A stretch of 64,000 bases of DNA. Source: Dioszegia crocea. Its lineage: Eukaryota; Basidiomycota; Tremellomycetes; Tremellales; Bulleribasidiaceae. The position numbers and the translations under genes are program-made. Location: the NCBI GenBank assembly GCA_001600615.1, contig BCKK01000007.1, positions 1,421,494-1,485,493 on the forward strand, in the 5' to 3' direction. The notes below the pieces were generated by a model. That model did not search any database. It was given only the letters and a program-made list of their open reading frames with translations, and was not told where the DNA came from. Shown in pieces: positions 1-10,531 of this stretch. Every line of letters begins with the position of its first letter. Positions within the stretch are counted from its first letter, which is position 1.

Positions 1-523
1 GACGTCATAGGTACCAAGACTCATTCGGAATCGCGGAAGATGTCGCCGAACTTGTCATGCAGCAATATCGAGCGAGAGCCCAGCTTGCAAAGCTATAAGG
101 AGACGTAGCGAGAGCGGACACATGGATCTTCTGCGGAGCAAGACTCCAATTCCACGGAACTTTGGCTGCAGCGTGGGACAGTAGATCGTGGTCGCTGCTG
201 GAAGGGCACCTCAACACTTGAGATCACATCAATCAGGATGCATACAGTGACCGTGACACCAGCATAAGCTATCAAGCTGCTATATCCGGGTAGATCCGGC
301 CTCAAATGTGACGTAAGCTGTCCCGCCCAATGGACACATCTACAGATCTATGTTTTTTCTTGTTGTTGGCTACGTCCATTGGGACACCTCGGCTAACAAC
401 GTAGTCATGGGGCGCTATGTGGCGTAGCGACATCCGACATATGTCCTCGCTTATAAGGTAGCACGACAAGCCGCAAGGACTTCAAGTCGGTCGGAAGCTT
501 CATCACCGAAGCAGACTCCCGGG
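1..523. other. no recognisable gene (left edge)
   Basis: I see no supported coding region here. The reading frames are short and unlike known proteins. The mEF-G1 homology of the neighbouring fragment stops abruptly at its edge, so this stretch does not hold the missing rest of that gene. Confidence 0.5.
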
Positions 524-810
524 CGCACAAATCTCTCCAGCTCCAATTGTCTCGACATCCTACCTAATCAGCGTTTTCAGACCGCATCCGAAACGCCATA
601 ACTCACCTCCATCTCATCACTGTGCATCCTGACCAATCTCGGTACCTTCACCTTTTTGCCCGTCCTCGCATTGAAGATCAGACTTCCGCGCTTCAGCTCT
701 CCCTGGTATACCCGCATATACGTCAATTGCCCATATCTGCCTTCTTCCAATTTGAACGCCAATCCCACAAGCGGCGCGTCTTTCGCCGGAACGAGTGGTA
801 CAGGCGGCGC
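524..810 (-). pseudogene. fragment of mitochondrial elongation factor G1 (domain II)
   Basis: On the minus strand the translation reads [20 protein letters not shown], continues through a GQLTYMR segment and the [15 protein letters not shown] block, and ends MEDVETIGAGEICA. These are hallmarks of domain II of the mitochondrial translocase mEF-G1, a GTPase that moves tRNAs through the mitochondrial ribosome. About 80 residues of a protein of roughly 750-800 are present. The GTP-binding domain is missing before them, and the expected continuation after GEICA is missing, with a stop six codons later. A normal intron (gtgagt to ttaggtag, about 577-551) lies between MHSDEME and DVETIG, and splicing keeps the frame. 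The piece is therefore a genomic copy and not a retrocopy. It is most likely a relic duplicated from an intact gene elsewhere. Confidence 0.75.
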
Positions 811-1203
811 AGCAGCGGGAAGCTCCCAACAGCCTTGGGCGAACTGCCACTGCCGATACTCTTCCTCCTCTTCTCCCTTCAGACTCCTCACACGCTCAAT
901 ACTCTCGCACGAATCTCGGTGGTCCGTCCAACCAAGCTCATCCGGTAGATCCATGGGTTCCCGATGGTCTGCACCTCAATCGGGCTGGCCGTTGGCGGCG
1001 TCCCAGTCGTCGGTATGAGATGGGCAAACTCAGGGGCACGGCCGTACCAAGCCCTTTGTAAGCCTCTCAATAAAAGTCAACAAGGCAGTCGCCCGATAGC
1101 CTCGGCGACGATATATATGTAGTCAGATCGGTCTCTCTCGACGCTTTCATCCCCCTCTTACATTCTACTTCAACCACACTACATATCAGAATCACACTCA
1201 AAA

Positions 1204-1958
1204 ATGCGCTCCTTCATCCTCACCATACTTCTGGCTTTCACTCTCGCCTGCGCCGCCAGCCGTCTCCCATCAAAGCGCGGTCTCACACCCAAGCGGCAGG
1301 CCATCGCAGCTCGTCAAGCTACTCGATCTCAGATTATCAAACGGGAAGCTCGCAATAAGCAAGGGCTGGGTAGGCGGCAGGCTCAGCCATCCGCAGGGAT
1401 TTATGCTTTCTGTGCCAACAGTAATCCGAACATCGATCCCGCCACGCCCATTTACGCCGTTGTATCTGATGTGGACACGTCCAATGCTGTGCGTAGCACG
1501 CGACGTCTTTCAACTCGCGGCGATCGCTGACTTAGTTTAGGGCAATGCTATTGGTACCTTTACTGGGACTACTGGTCAGGCATGTGCTCAACACTGCTTT
1601 GAAAACCAATGTGAGCATCATCCCAATTTGCTCATGTCACCCTTCACCCGTTATGGGACCAAACGCTGATGTCCTCTAGCTTGTCAATCAGCCCGTTACG
1701 TTCCATCTCTCGGTCAACCCAATTGCTTTACATATGGCGTAGTGACTCGGCCCCTAACCATCGCGCCAAACACTGTTTCAACATACAAAGACAAAGACTG
1801 TGCGACCGTTAATCGCGATTTCCAAGCGCTGAACCCTGGTGAGTCGCCGTATTCTGTGTTTGGTGTTTTGACCTGCGTTTGCAATGGCTGATCCTTCAGG
1901 TCAAGGATCTATCTCTTGCTGTAATTTCTATGGAACTCCTGTAACTCCTGCTCCCTAG
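1204..1958 (+). CDS. small secreted cysteine-rich protein
   Basis: Four exons (1204-1488, 1541-1610, 1680-1838, 1900-1958) join in phase to give 190 residues. The first 18 or so residues (MRSFILTILLAFTLACAAS) form a signal peptide with an A-A-S type cleavage region. A basic stretch follows with dibasic KR, KR, KR and RR sites, which suits a propeptide cut by a Kex2-like protease. The mature part has eight cysteines: FCAN, ACAQHC, SCQS, NCF, DCA and a terminal CC pair. This is the pattern of small disulfide-rich secreted fungal proteins. I recognise no family, and no function should be assumed. TATATA-like sequence (about 1110-1118) and pyrimidine-rich sequence precede the ATG, which follows a CTCAAAA context. 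Other possibilities are a cell-wall or surface protein, or an effector-like protein. Confidence 0.8.
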
Positions 1959-2458
1959 TGGACCCTTCTCGGCGTCTTCAAGGCTGATGTTGGGCATGCG
2001 TTGCCAGTGGTGCCGGGGAACTATCTCATCGCCAATGGACAATACCTTAGATGAAGGGACAATGACTGCATGTATCGGCTGTTATGCTTGATCTTTGCCT
2101 GTGGCGGGAGGGTTGTATGGCTGGAGATTGCCCGGTTTGGCCGGTCGAGGTTGGAAAAAGACCTATGGCCCTGGTTAATATTGCACACTTTGTAGGTATA
2201 TGCCAGGCACGTTCTCTCTAGCTGAGCAAGAACAAGAAAGTACGACCTGTCACTCTGGGCTGAAGACGACGTGAATATATGAGGAACAGCTTCTACGTGT
2301 GCATTAATTATGAGACATCTGTCGAACGTGGCAACACGACAAGGCACCTGCACCTCAACTCAGTCCTGGGATCTCTATGCATAAAATCTCCACCCCCTAG
2401 TGCCCCTACCATGAATGTCGCCGTACGTATGTTACATGGGAAGCCAGCGATGTCCTGT
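1959..2458. other. intergenic, convergent 3' ends
   Basis: This stretch lies between the stop codons of the secreted-protein gene and the coiled-coil gene. I see no coding signal. Confidence 0.5.
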
Positions 2459-2944
2459 TCACAAGCCAAATGACTCCAAAAAGGCGGCGGCGGCCCCCTC
2501 AGGATCGTCCCACATATCGGGACCGCCAACGGGGCTCTCCACGTTGGCCTTCCCGGTAGCCTGGACCTCAAAATCCTCTAGGCCATCCCGTCTAGCCTCC
2601 ACACGCTCCAAGCCCGCGTTGAGCAGTCTCTGCAGCTCCTCAACGTCCTCCTGAGACTTGCCTGTCATCTCTGACGCTTCCGAGTGAGCCGTATTCAATG
2701 CAGTCTCCACCTCAGATATCGCAGCGTCCTGCTTGGTCTGGAACGTGCTGAACCTCTGTTTGAGCTCCGGCGTGAAGCCGGAATCAATCGATCGGAAGAA
2801 GTTTTGCCTGGCATGAAACTCCTTCTTCCCCAGCAAGACGAGCTTCGCGAGCCAGGGCGCGGCCTTGGCTGAGTATGAAGCGACTGTTGGACCGAAGCTG
2901 GATTGTGCAGGACTGTCGGACTGAGTGGCATTGGACGCGGACAT
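2459..2944 (-). CDS. hypothetical acidic coiled-coil protein, 161 aa
   Basis: This is a single uninterrupted frame starting at ATG 2944 and ending in TGA at 2459. I do not recognise the family. The N-terminal 20 residues are Ser/Ala-rich. Residues 25-45 carry a short hydrophobic-basic stretch (APWLAKLVLLGKKEF). Residues 60-120 are helical and heptad-like (FQTKQDAAISEVETALN, then EDVEELQRLLNAGLERVEAR), so a coiled coil is likely. The C-terminus is acidic with a WDDPEGAAAAFLESFGL tail. No catalytic motif, signal peptide or clear membrane helix is present. The absence of introns is unusual for this window but fits a short gene. Codon choice looks normal, so a real gene is likely. Confidence 0.7.
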   Translation of the reverse strand: MSASNATQSDSPAQSSFGPTVASYSAKAAPWLAKLVLLGKKEFHARQNFFRSIDSGFTPELKQRFSTFQTKQDAAISEVETALNTAHSEASEMTGKSQEDVEELQRLLNAGLERVEARRDGLEDFEVQATGKANVESPVGGPDMWDDPEGAAAAFLESFGL

Positions 2945-4054
2945 ATTGGCGGTAAAGTGGAAAGTGAAGAATGTAGGTGAGTGAGTACGATAAGGGCTTG
3001 GTGAGGGAAGTATGCTGAGTGGAATGTGAGGTATTGATGAGGCAAAATGACGATGAAGTGCTCGAGTAGCTTGATGTATGAAGGAGGATCGATGAGCGAG
3101 TCAGAAAACGAGAGTGGCGAGGGCGTTATATGTCCCGCACGAGCCCGTCCCTCTCTCACCCCCTTCTCACCTGACACAGCCGGATCTGAAGGGATCATCC
3201 TTGACACACTTCCCCCTCACGCCTCTCTCCAGCCCTGAGTTCAAGGGAAGATCATAACGACGACGGATTTGGTGCCGTTGCGTTTTGGGTTGTGAAAGGT
3301 ATGTTGAGGCTGTGCTGCGTGGACCAGCGTGGGAGCGCGACTTTGGGAGGGGGTATGGTGGGCGATGTGGCGATATGCGTGAGTTCCTGAATCAGTTTAG
3401 TCTGGTCAGGAGACAAGAAGGGATATGTCAGTATTCACCTGAGCTGAAGGTTGAGCTTAAGGTGAGGTGAGCAAGCAGTCAATAACGCGCGACAAGATTA
3501 GTAATCCATACCTTAACAAAAGTCCAGCTACTTGCATATTTTCCCTTCTGACCAATACTCGCTCAACCAATTCGAGCCGAGCCATATTTTCCTCTCCTCC
3601 CTTTTTTGGCGGATACTATTATACGTACAAATTGTCAGACCTGAAATATCTGTGAGGAACAAGGGGACTGGAAAGAGTGAAAGGGGACTAAAGATACATC
3701 CCTATTTGAGGGCTGAATGATGAATGACGGAAGTGGGAAGGAAGGGGAAGGGACAGGAGAAGACGATCCAAAGATCGGACTGGGCAATCTTGGTGTTTGG
3801 CGTCGGTGGGAGTTTGGGGTGTACGAAGTGGGATATGGTAGTGTTGCGGTGTGAGAGGTTGGATATTGAGATGGTAGGTGGATTGATTGATACAGATTGG
3901 AAATGATGATGTTGAATGGGTCTAGGAAGGGAGAGTTGGGAGTTTAATGTCGGGATGGGTTAGCGACCTGGAGTCATCAGCTCTGTAATCGTAAACAGAA
4001 GATAGACCCTGATATCTGCCACCTCCTATCCGGTCCGACACCTCAACCCCTCTT
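2945..4054. other. intergenic, about 1.1 kb, no gene seen
   Basis: It holds the upstream region of the coiled-coil gene and the 3' flank of the mucin-like gene. Several open frames of about 60 codons have no conserved look and no supporting splice structure. Confidence 0.4.
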
Positions 4055-6383
4055 CTAACCCGAAAGACCTAGCCCAAAACTCACATGAAGCGGATTCGCC
4101 CTCTCACTCCCTGGCGTCCCATTATCACCAAACACCTGATCCCCATACCCATCCTGTCCCTGTCCTTGCCCATGATGCGCATCATACTGCCCATCTCCAT
4201 ACGCGTCATTATACTGTCCCTGTCCCTGCCCCTGTCCCTGTCCATAATCGGCATAACCAGCATACGGATCATCACTATACGCCTGGCCCTGATAGGGGGA
4301 TTCATCCTCGTACCTCCCTGCCTCACTCGGATCGAAATAATAAGGATCAGAGTGTGATGAAGAAGTCACAGCGTGATATCCACCCGCTCCTGCAGCTGCA
4401 CCCGCCGCTGCTCCTGCTGCTGCATATCCCGCCCCTCCCCCTCCACCACCACCACCCGCTAGCGGCTGGCGAGCGGCATACGGATCGTATCCCCCTGCTC
4501 CCCCATAACTCGCCCCGTAGTTATTGTACTGCTGCATCGGAGCATTAACAGTTGACGGGTAACTCCCGGCAGTATGTTGGGCTGAAGACTCATGTTCGTC
4601 ATCCAGGGGACTTCGACCTGCATGCCCGCCCTGTCCAGCCGAAGCAGCAACAGCCGCTGCTGTAACTTCCCGATCTAACCTCTGGCGTCTTCGGCGTCTG
4701 AAGCATAGGAGGCCCAGAGCGGCAAGAATACCAAAGATGGCTAAACCAACGACGACAAAGACACCAGCGACGGCTCCTTTGTTATTGAAGAAGGCGGATG
4801 AAGAGCCTGATCCTGAACCGGAGCTGGAGTCAAGGTTGCCCCCGGGTTGATGGACGACTTGGGTGACGGTGAAGACTAGACCGTTGGAGGTGGTGACTTC
4901 GGCAGTGGTGTAGACGGAAGGAGCGGTGGTTATTACTCGACCGGTGGAGTCTGTGGTGGTGATGATGGATCGGGGGGTGGTGAGGGTTGTTTGGAGGGCG
5001 GTGGTGGGTGGGACAAGAACGGTGGATGTGCTGGAGAGTTAGCAGGGGTTTGAGGTATGGTGAGTAGGGAGAAGAGGAGGATAAGGTGTTTTGGATGGGT
5101 TGTGGCGGGGTGGAGGGTAAGAGGGGGGTTAGAGGGCAAGGAAGGAGATGAGAAAAGACCGAGAAGTAGACCAAAATGAGAGGAAGGAGGAGAGCGTAGG
5201 GCAGGAAGAAGGGGGATCTGACAGAGAGGGAAGAGAGGGCAAAGAAGAGAGGAGCGAAAAGAGAGGAAATGAGGAAGAAGAAGAAGAAGAAGAAGAAGAA
5301 GAGAGGAGATGGGGAAACGATGAAAGCTCAAGCCCCATCCTCAGTCCTAGTGCCTGTCCAATTTCCCTTATTACAGAATCTACCGCCGTCCATATCCATC
5401 AAACATCTCATCCTCCACGCTTTCCCATATCCCAAAGGGTAAACTTACAAAGTTTGCTGTCCACTCGTTCCGACAATAACCGTGACCTGTGCCGATGTCC
5501 CAGCACCTGACGATGCTGCTGCCGCTGAGCTCGCCTCGCCGGCTGAGGCTGAAGCTGATGCGGACGGCTGGACAGTGATTGTAGTGACGACTGCGGATGA
5601 CGATCTAGTATATCAGCACTTGGTCGCATAGGTGACGATTGGACAACTCACGCAGCAGCACCGGAAGAGGCTGGTGGTGCAGCGCTAGAACTGGCCGGTG
5701 GAGCAGCAGAGCTACTAGCTGGAGGAGCGGCCGAGCTGGAGGCAGGAGGCGCAGCTGATGAGGTCGGCTGAGCGGATGAAGCGGGTGGGGTAGTAGGTGC
5801 AGCGGACGATGAAGCTGGGGGCGCAGCTGATGAAGTAGGCTGAGCGGATGAAGCCGGAGGGGTAGTAGCTGCAGCAGATGAAGATGCAGGAGGCGCAGCT
5901 GATGATGAGGCTGGTGCGGCTGTTGTAGGTTCGGCAGAGGAGGCAGAGGGAGCGGCAGAGGAAGCGGGCGGGGCTGCGGATGTTGAGGGTAAGGCGGAAG
6001 TGGGTGGTGTAGTTGAGGCAGGGGTTGAGGGGGCTATGGTTAGGTCAGCCGTACAAATATGCGGGGACCGCTGCGAAGAGTAAGGAAAAGGGTCAGAAGG
6101 GGGGGAGGGAGGGATCGATGGAAGATTGGATGCAGGTGGATGTTGGTGATGATGATCGGAGAGGCAGAGCAGGACGCCACTTGATAAGTTTCAGAGACTT
6201 CCTACCTCCTAATTTCCCATATGTCGATCTAGATCCGCACTGCCCTCACCAGCCCAATTGCTCTTCTCTCCCTCTTTCGGTCTTCCTCTTACCCGATACT
6301 CCCCAGCCTGCTTCACATTCGGAAGACAAAAGCTTACCCGCAGAAGTCGCCACAGGCGTAGTAGCCGCAGCTGACGAAGACAT
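4055..6383 (-). CDS. mucin-like single-pass membrane protein (Mid2/sensor-like architecture)
   Basis: Four exons (6383-6338, 6033-5652, 5604-5449, 5030-4055) give about 519 residues in phase. Residues 1-140 are almost purely Ser, Ala, Pro and Thr, including tandem 24-residue repeats, and should be heavily O-mannosylated if extracellular. A Thr/Val-rich segment (ITVQPSAS, VTVIVGTSG, TTLTTPRSIITT) follows, then a Gly/Ser hinge. A transmembrane helix (GAVAGVFVVVGLAIFGILAA) is followed at once by a basic stop-transfer RRRRRQR. The cytoplasmic tail is rich in Gly, Tyr, Gln and Asp (YGQGQGQGQGQ, QYDAHHGQGQGQ). This is the layout of fungal wall-stress sensors and similar surface glycoproteins, though no WSC domain is present. 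The N-terminus MSSSAAATTPVATSA lacks a classical signal peptide, so either the helix acts as a signal anchor or an upstream exon is missing. Intron 3 is unusually long (418 bp). Confidence 0.75.
5274..5302. repeat. (GAA)n microsatellite in an intron
   Basis: A run of GAA/GAG triplets of about 28 bp lies inside intron 3 of the mucin-like gene. On the sense strand of that gene it reads as a polypyrimidine TTC tract. The polyserine frames it creates on the minus strand are artefacts. Confidence 0.9.
5748..5963 (-). repeat. 72-bp in-frame tandem repeat in the mucin-like gene
   Basis: The sequence ggcgcagctgatg recurs at 5748, 5820 and 5892, an exact 72-bp (24-codon) register. The repeats encode Pro/Ala/Ser units such as PPASSAQPTSSAAPPASSSA. 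The first two units are the most alike and the third has diverged. Such repeats commonly change copy number between strains, which would alter the length of the glycosylated stalk. Confidence 0.8.
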
Positions 6384-7346
6384 CTTGGCTGAGTAGTACT
6401 AGAGCTGTGCTGTGATGTGGAAGTTATATAGGAAGAGTTGATCAGACCCTATGTTCTGCCTGACCTATCGATGACGCGGGTGAAGTGGTCAAAGGAAGGG
6501 CTGTGTGTCGAGCGGCTATCGGTCGGTCGGAGTTTTGAATGCACTGAATAGTCCTTTAGGTCTGTACTAGCCTGGATGTCGACTAGTGAGGGGCAGGGTA
6601 CTTATGAGAAGGGAAGAGGATGTGGCTCTCTGAGTCTCTACCTCTTAGCTAGAGGGAGATTGCAATTTTCTTGCCGTTTCCAGCCAAATTCATTGCAGCG
6701 CCTCACTCAGGGACTGCCACGAGGTAGAGAGGGGAAGTTTCCGCCGGAAGCGGGGAGTGGGGGAGGTGGGGGAAGAGGTAGGGCGGCAAGGTCCGTATGG
6801 CACATTGACCCTTCTTTGCAGCTCGACTCTGCCTGTTCGCTGCTGCTTAGAACATCTTACTGGACGGGGCAAAAGAGTCTGTAGATAATGGACTGGAAGT
6901 CGCTCGCGCAAGTTATGCATATATTCGAATTCTAAGTCTCCCCTCCCGACATATTCATCAGTCTGCAGCTGCCTCCCCGGCCGAACAAATTCCGTCGTCT
7001 GAAATTGGCTGACATCCTTTTGAGATATCTAGCCCATACCTAGAGGCCCCTACCATTGCTTACTGATCAGCCCAAGAGCACTCCGTCAAGGTCTCTAGAC
7101 ATTGCTACATATAGGTGGGGTCAAGTGGGGCATGCTCAGCGGCGACGACCGGTGTGGGGCCCCGAGGTGACGTGCTTTCTGCTTCCGCCCTTTCCAGATT
7201 CCCCCTTGCCCCCTGCCCCAATCCCCTTTTGCCTTCCCTAGTTACAATACATGAGCTTTGCTTTGACATCAACAAGGAGGCTATTACAACATACACCGAC
7301 TATACTCACTACTGTCTCAAGTAAGACTGTAAAGACACTATATAAA
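6384..7346. promoter_or_regulatory. divergent intergenic region, mucin-like gene and pyrophosphatase
   Basis: It separates the two 5' ends and holds no supported gene. A TATAAA-like string directly abuts the pyrophosphatase ATG (7341-7346), too close to act as a TATA box. Regulatory elements are not identifiable. Confidence 0.4.
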
Positions 7347-9797
7347 ATGAGCGGAGAATATACCACAAGGCAGATTGGCGTGAGTTTAGCGCTAGGCGGG
7401 GTCTGTGCGAAGGGTAAGAGCTGATGGGATAGGCCGCCAACACGCTCGAGTACCGCGTTTACACTGAGAAGGACGGCAAGGTTGTTTCGCCTTTCCAGTG
7501 AGTTAGAAGTGTAGGTGAAAGTGTAGTTGGGGAAGGGATGGGGAGGAGAACATGGAGTCCACCATTCAGAGATCAGAGGAGTCTACAGTAGAAAACGTGC
7601 TAACTCCCCAGCGACATTCCTCTCTTTGCAGATGAGTCCAAGACTATCCTCAACATGATTGTTGAGGTACCCAGGTGGACCAACGCCAAGTTGGAGATCT
7701 GCAAGGAAGAGCCCTTCAACCCCATCAAGCAGGGTAAGTTGACGTGATGGGAAAGGAGGGTTTGGTAGGAGTTTGGAGAGGAAGGAGGTTATGCTTGGAG
7801 TCTGGGGAGGAAGGAGAGATCAGCTTGGGCCAATGTCTCATTGCTCACATGCTGATACCTTAGACATCAAGAAGGGCAAGCTCAGGTTTGTCCGAAACTG
7901 TTTCCCCCACCACGGTAAGTTTGCTTTCGAGCTTTAACCTACTACCCTATCTCCTATCTCCATTCTGGTTTCCGCCTCCGCCATTGAGCGAGAACCCACC
8001 AACTCTTATCTTCCCTATTTTATCTCAACCCTACTTTTCTTCCCAACCTCCACATTTCATCCCAATGCCCTCCCCGACCTTTCTTCCCCCAACCCTTCCG
8101 ACACACCCCAACCCCCACCCCCACCCTAATCCCTAACCCCACCCTCCTCCCCCCCACCCACCCCCAACCTAACGCTAACCCACTCAGGCTACATCTGGAA
8201 CTACGGTGCCTTCCCTCAAACATGGGAAGACCCCTCAGCACAACACCCCGAGACCGGCGCAAACGGCGACAACGATCCCCTCGACGTCTGCGAAATCGGT
8301 GAAGCAGTCGGCACTGTCGGTCAAGTCAAACAAGTCAAAGTATTAGGTATTATGGCTTTACTCGATGAAGGCGAGACGGACTGGAAGGTCTTGGTCGTTG
8401 ATGTGAATGACCCACTTGCGGCGCGATTGAATGATGTGGAGGATATCGAGAGGCATTTGCCTGGTTTGATTAGGGCGACGAATGAGTGGTTTAGGATTTA
8501 TAAGATTCCTGATGGGAAGCCTGAGGTGAGTTAGAGTTTCGGGTTTGGGTCTGGGTCTGGGTCTGGTTTGGTCTGGTATTGGTCTGGGCTGGTTTGGGTA
8601 TTCGCTGGGAAGTGAAGAAGGTGGGAGAGGGGACGGTGCGAGATATACTATGTACTTGTCGGTGGGAGTGGAAGATTCATCGAGGCTTCTTTCGGCCTCT
8701 CCTAAATCTCCACCTCACTCCCTTTCCAGGGTGTTCATCTCTCTAATTCTCTTCTCCTCCCCCTTCTTGTCCGTAATAAACTGGACATCTCCTATCACCC
8801 CTCGTCACCATTCATCTCTTTATATCGACCCTCCACATCGATCCTCACCCCGTGTACCTTCCCTCCCCTTCACCCGTCCCAATCTACCTTCCACCACACC
8901 ACCTCACTGCACTTTCCCACATTTCACCTTTCCTCTTTTCCCCCTTGTTAGATCTGCCCCGCGCACTTTCGCTAACCCCACAGAACGTCTTTGCCTTCAG
9001 CGGCGAAGCCAAATCCAAGAAGTACGCTGTTGAAATCGTACACGAATGCCATGAAGCATGGAGGAAACTCGTCACTGGTGAAGCACCCGCCAAGACGGAC
9101 AGCTACAGCTTGGCCATGTGAGTTTTGGGTTTTGGTTTTTGATTTTGGGTTGGATTGGGTTTGGGTTGGTTTGGGTAATTGACGGGGTTGGATCGGACTG
9201 TGAAGGAGGTGGAATGAAGAACTGAAAATAGGGGTGAAGGGTCTTGGGTCTTGGGTCTTGGGTCTTGGGGAATGACCGAACGAGGGCATAGTCCCGCTCC
9301 GAATCTCCGAGCTAGGGATAGACGTCGTCTTGGGTCTCATCGCTCAATACCCAAATATCCTGTCAAAGAATTCACGCTGATGTCGCCTAGCCAAAACACC
9401 ACCGTCAAGGGATCCAAAGGGCTCGTCAGCACCTCTGACCAGGCTTACACTTCTTTGCCTGTCGATTCGGCTAAGCCCGCTGCTCCTATTGACCCCTCGG
9501 GTAGGTCTTTTCTTTCACTTGGATTTGTTGAAGGGTTCTTGGATTGGGGACGTAGGCGGGGTGAATATCGGAGAATGGAAGGGGAATCGGTGTGGGGATT
9601 TGGGGTTTTCTGGGTCTTGTGATGGAGAAGACCAGGACGCGTTGGGATGTTGGGCTAGGTTCGAGTGAAGACGAGAATGTCAGATGGGAGAAGGCGGCTT
9701 GCGGGTGAAGGTGCAAGAGGAGCAAATTTATGGTGAAGGATTCAAGCTGATCAATTTAGTGTCTAAGAGCTTCTTCATTTCTTCTGCGTCCGCCTAA
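7347..9797 (+). CDS. IPP1: inorganic pyrophosphatase (family I)
   Basis: Eight exons (7347-7379, 7433-7497, 7612-7733, 7864-7914, 8188-8525, 8984-9117, 9391-9500, 9760-9797) give 296 residues. The enzyme hydrolyses cytosolic pyrophosphate to two phosphates with Mg2+, which pulls nucleic acid, protein and lipid synthesis forward. The family I signature is intact: [11 protein letters not shown] holds the metal-binding aspartates. [14 protein letters not shown] and [11 protein letters not shown] are the usual core blocks, and [17 protein letters not shown] is the conserved C-terminal helix. Length matches yeast Ipp1 (about 287). The N-terminus [11 protein letters not shown] is short, without a mitochondrial presequence, so the cytosolic form is expected. 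Introns 4, 5 and 6 are long for this genome and hold G- or C-rich tracts, listed separately. Confidence 0.97.
8103..8165. repeat. C-rich tract in intron 4 of the pyrophosphatase gene
   Basis: Runs of 3-7 C separated by A, T or short spacers fill this stretch, just upstream of the acceptor at 8187. The complementary strand is G-run-rich. It looks superficially telomere-like (ccctaa units) but has no regular period. Confidence 0.7.
8541..8561 (+). repeat. G-run repeat, potential G-quadruplex, intron 5 of IPP1
   Basis: Four GGG runs (8541, 8547, 8553, 8559) are spaced by three-base loops. They sit 15 bases after the intron donor, on the transcribed sense strand. Confidence 0.75.
9239..9270 (+). 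repeat. (GGGTCTT)n heptamer repeat, potential G-quadruplex, intron 6 of IPP1
   Basis: Five G runs (9239, 9246, 9253, 9260, 9267) are separated by an identical TCTT loop, a perfect seven-base tandem repeat. It satisfies the usual G3N1-7 quadruplex rule on the sense strand. Confidence 0.85.
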
Positions 9798-10112
9798 ACT
9801 TGTCTGAGCGCACATCAGATTGGAGATTGGAGATAGCTTGGAGATGCAGTGATTGGACAGTGGAAGGAGGAGAGTAGGGAAGGAAAGTTGATAGATGATT
9901 GGGGATGAAAATATCGTTCATTACATACTTCAGTCTTGAACCTATCTTGTTCCTTCTCCTTATTCTCGCCCGCCAGTCGCCCGTCTTTTGATACGCCCCA
10001 GCCTATCCTAGGTATATTCACAGTGATGAGAGATCGCGCTATCGCTTGATGTGGAGATGACGTATCGGTGGAAGTGAGGGGGAGGGATTGGGGCCGGTAG
10101 GAATTGAAGGGT

Positions 10113-10531
10113 TCATTCGGATAAAGGTAGGCCGAGCTCGGTGTGCATTTGCGTGATTGTCTTTTGTGTCATTTGAGCGTACTGAAAGTATCAGCTATAA
10201 TACCCCGAGACTGAAATACAAGTGACAGGGGAAAAAAGCTTACAATCGCAATCAACATCTGAGACGTATCTTTGGTTTCATTATATGTATGAAGGAGCTT
10301 GATGTGTCGTTCGACGATAGCCTTGGCATCTTGATTACTGAGCATTCAGCTTCTGACCATACTGTAGAGACTCTGAATATGTGGGGTGGGATTGGTAACA
10401 AGGCTAATCGCAAAATACAGAGGGGGAAGGAAAGAAACGCACGGTCCTAATTCTGCCTTCAGGGATGCAATCCGCGCTCTAAGCTCGATAACCTTTGGAT
10501 CTTCGGCTGGGTGGGGTGTAGTAGATTCCAT
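10113..10531 (-). CDS. SWI5: Swi5-like DNA recombination mediator subunit
   Basis: Three exons (10531-10443, 10337-10244, 10181-10113) give 83 residues, the usual size of Swi5 (about 85). With Sfr1 the family forms a complex that stabilises Rad51 and Dmc1 filaments during homologous recombination. Residues 12-30 (VIELRARIASLKAELG) form the N-terminal coiled coil. The C-terminal Swi5 core is plain in RHIKLLHTYNETKDTSQML, where the HIKLLHxYNExKD block is the family signature. It ends MHTELGLPLSE, matching the usual M/Y-x-x-F/L-x-L end. Exon phases join cleanly and each intron has a good donor and branch site. The assignment rests on the short but characteristic core. A nuclear protein is expected. 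Confidence 0.88.

Noticed and set aside
4933..5338. Long serine-, leucine- and proline-rich frames on the minus strand
   Set aside because: They are produced by the pyrimidine-rich intron 3 of the mucin-like gene and its GAA microsatellite.
8103..8165. Telomere-like ccctaa units
   Set aside because: Only a few irregular units are present and they lie within an intron of a housekeeping gene. There is no regular array, so it is not an interstitial telomere.
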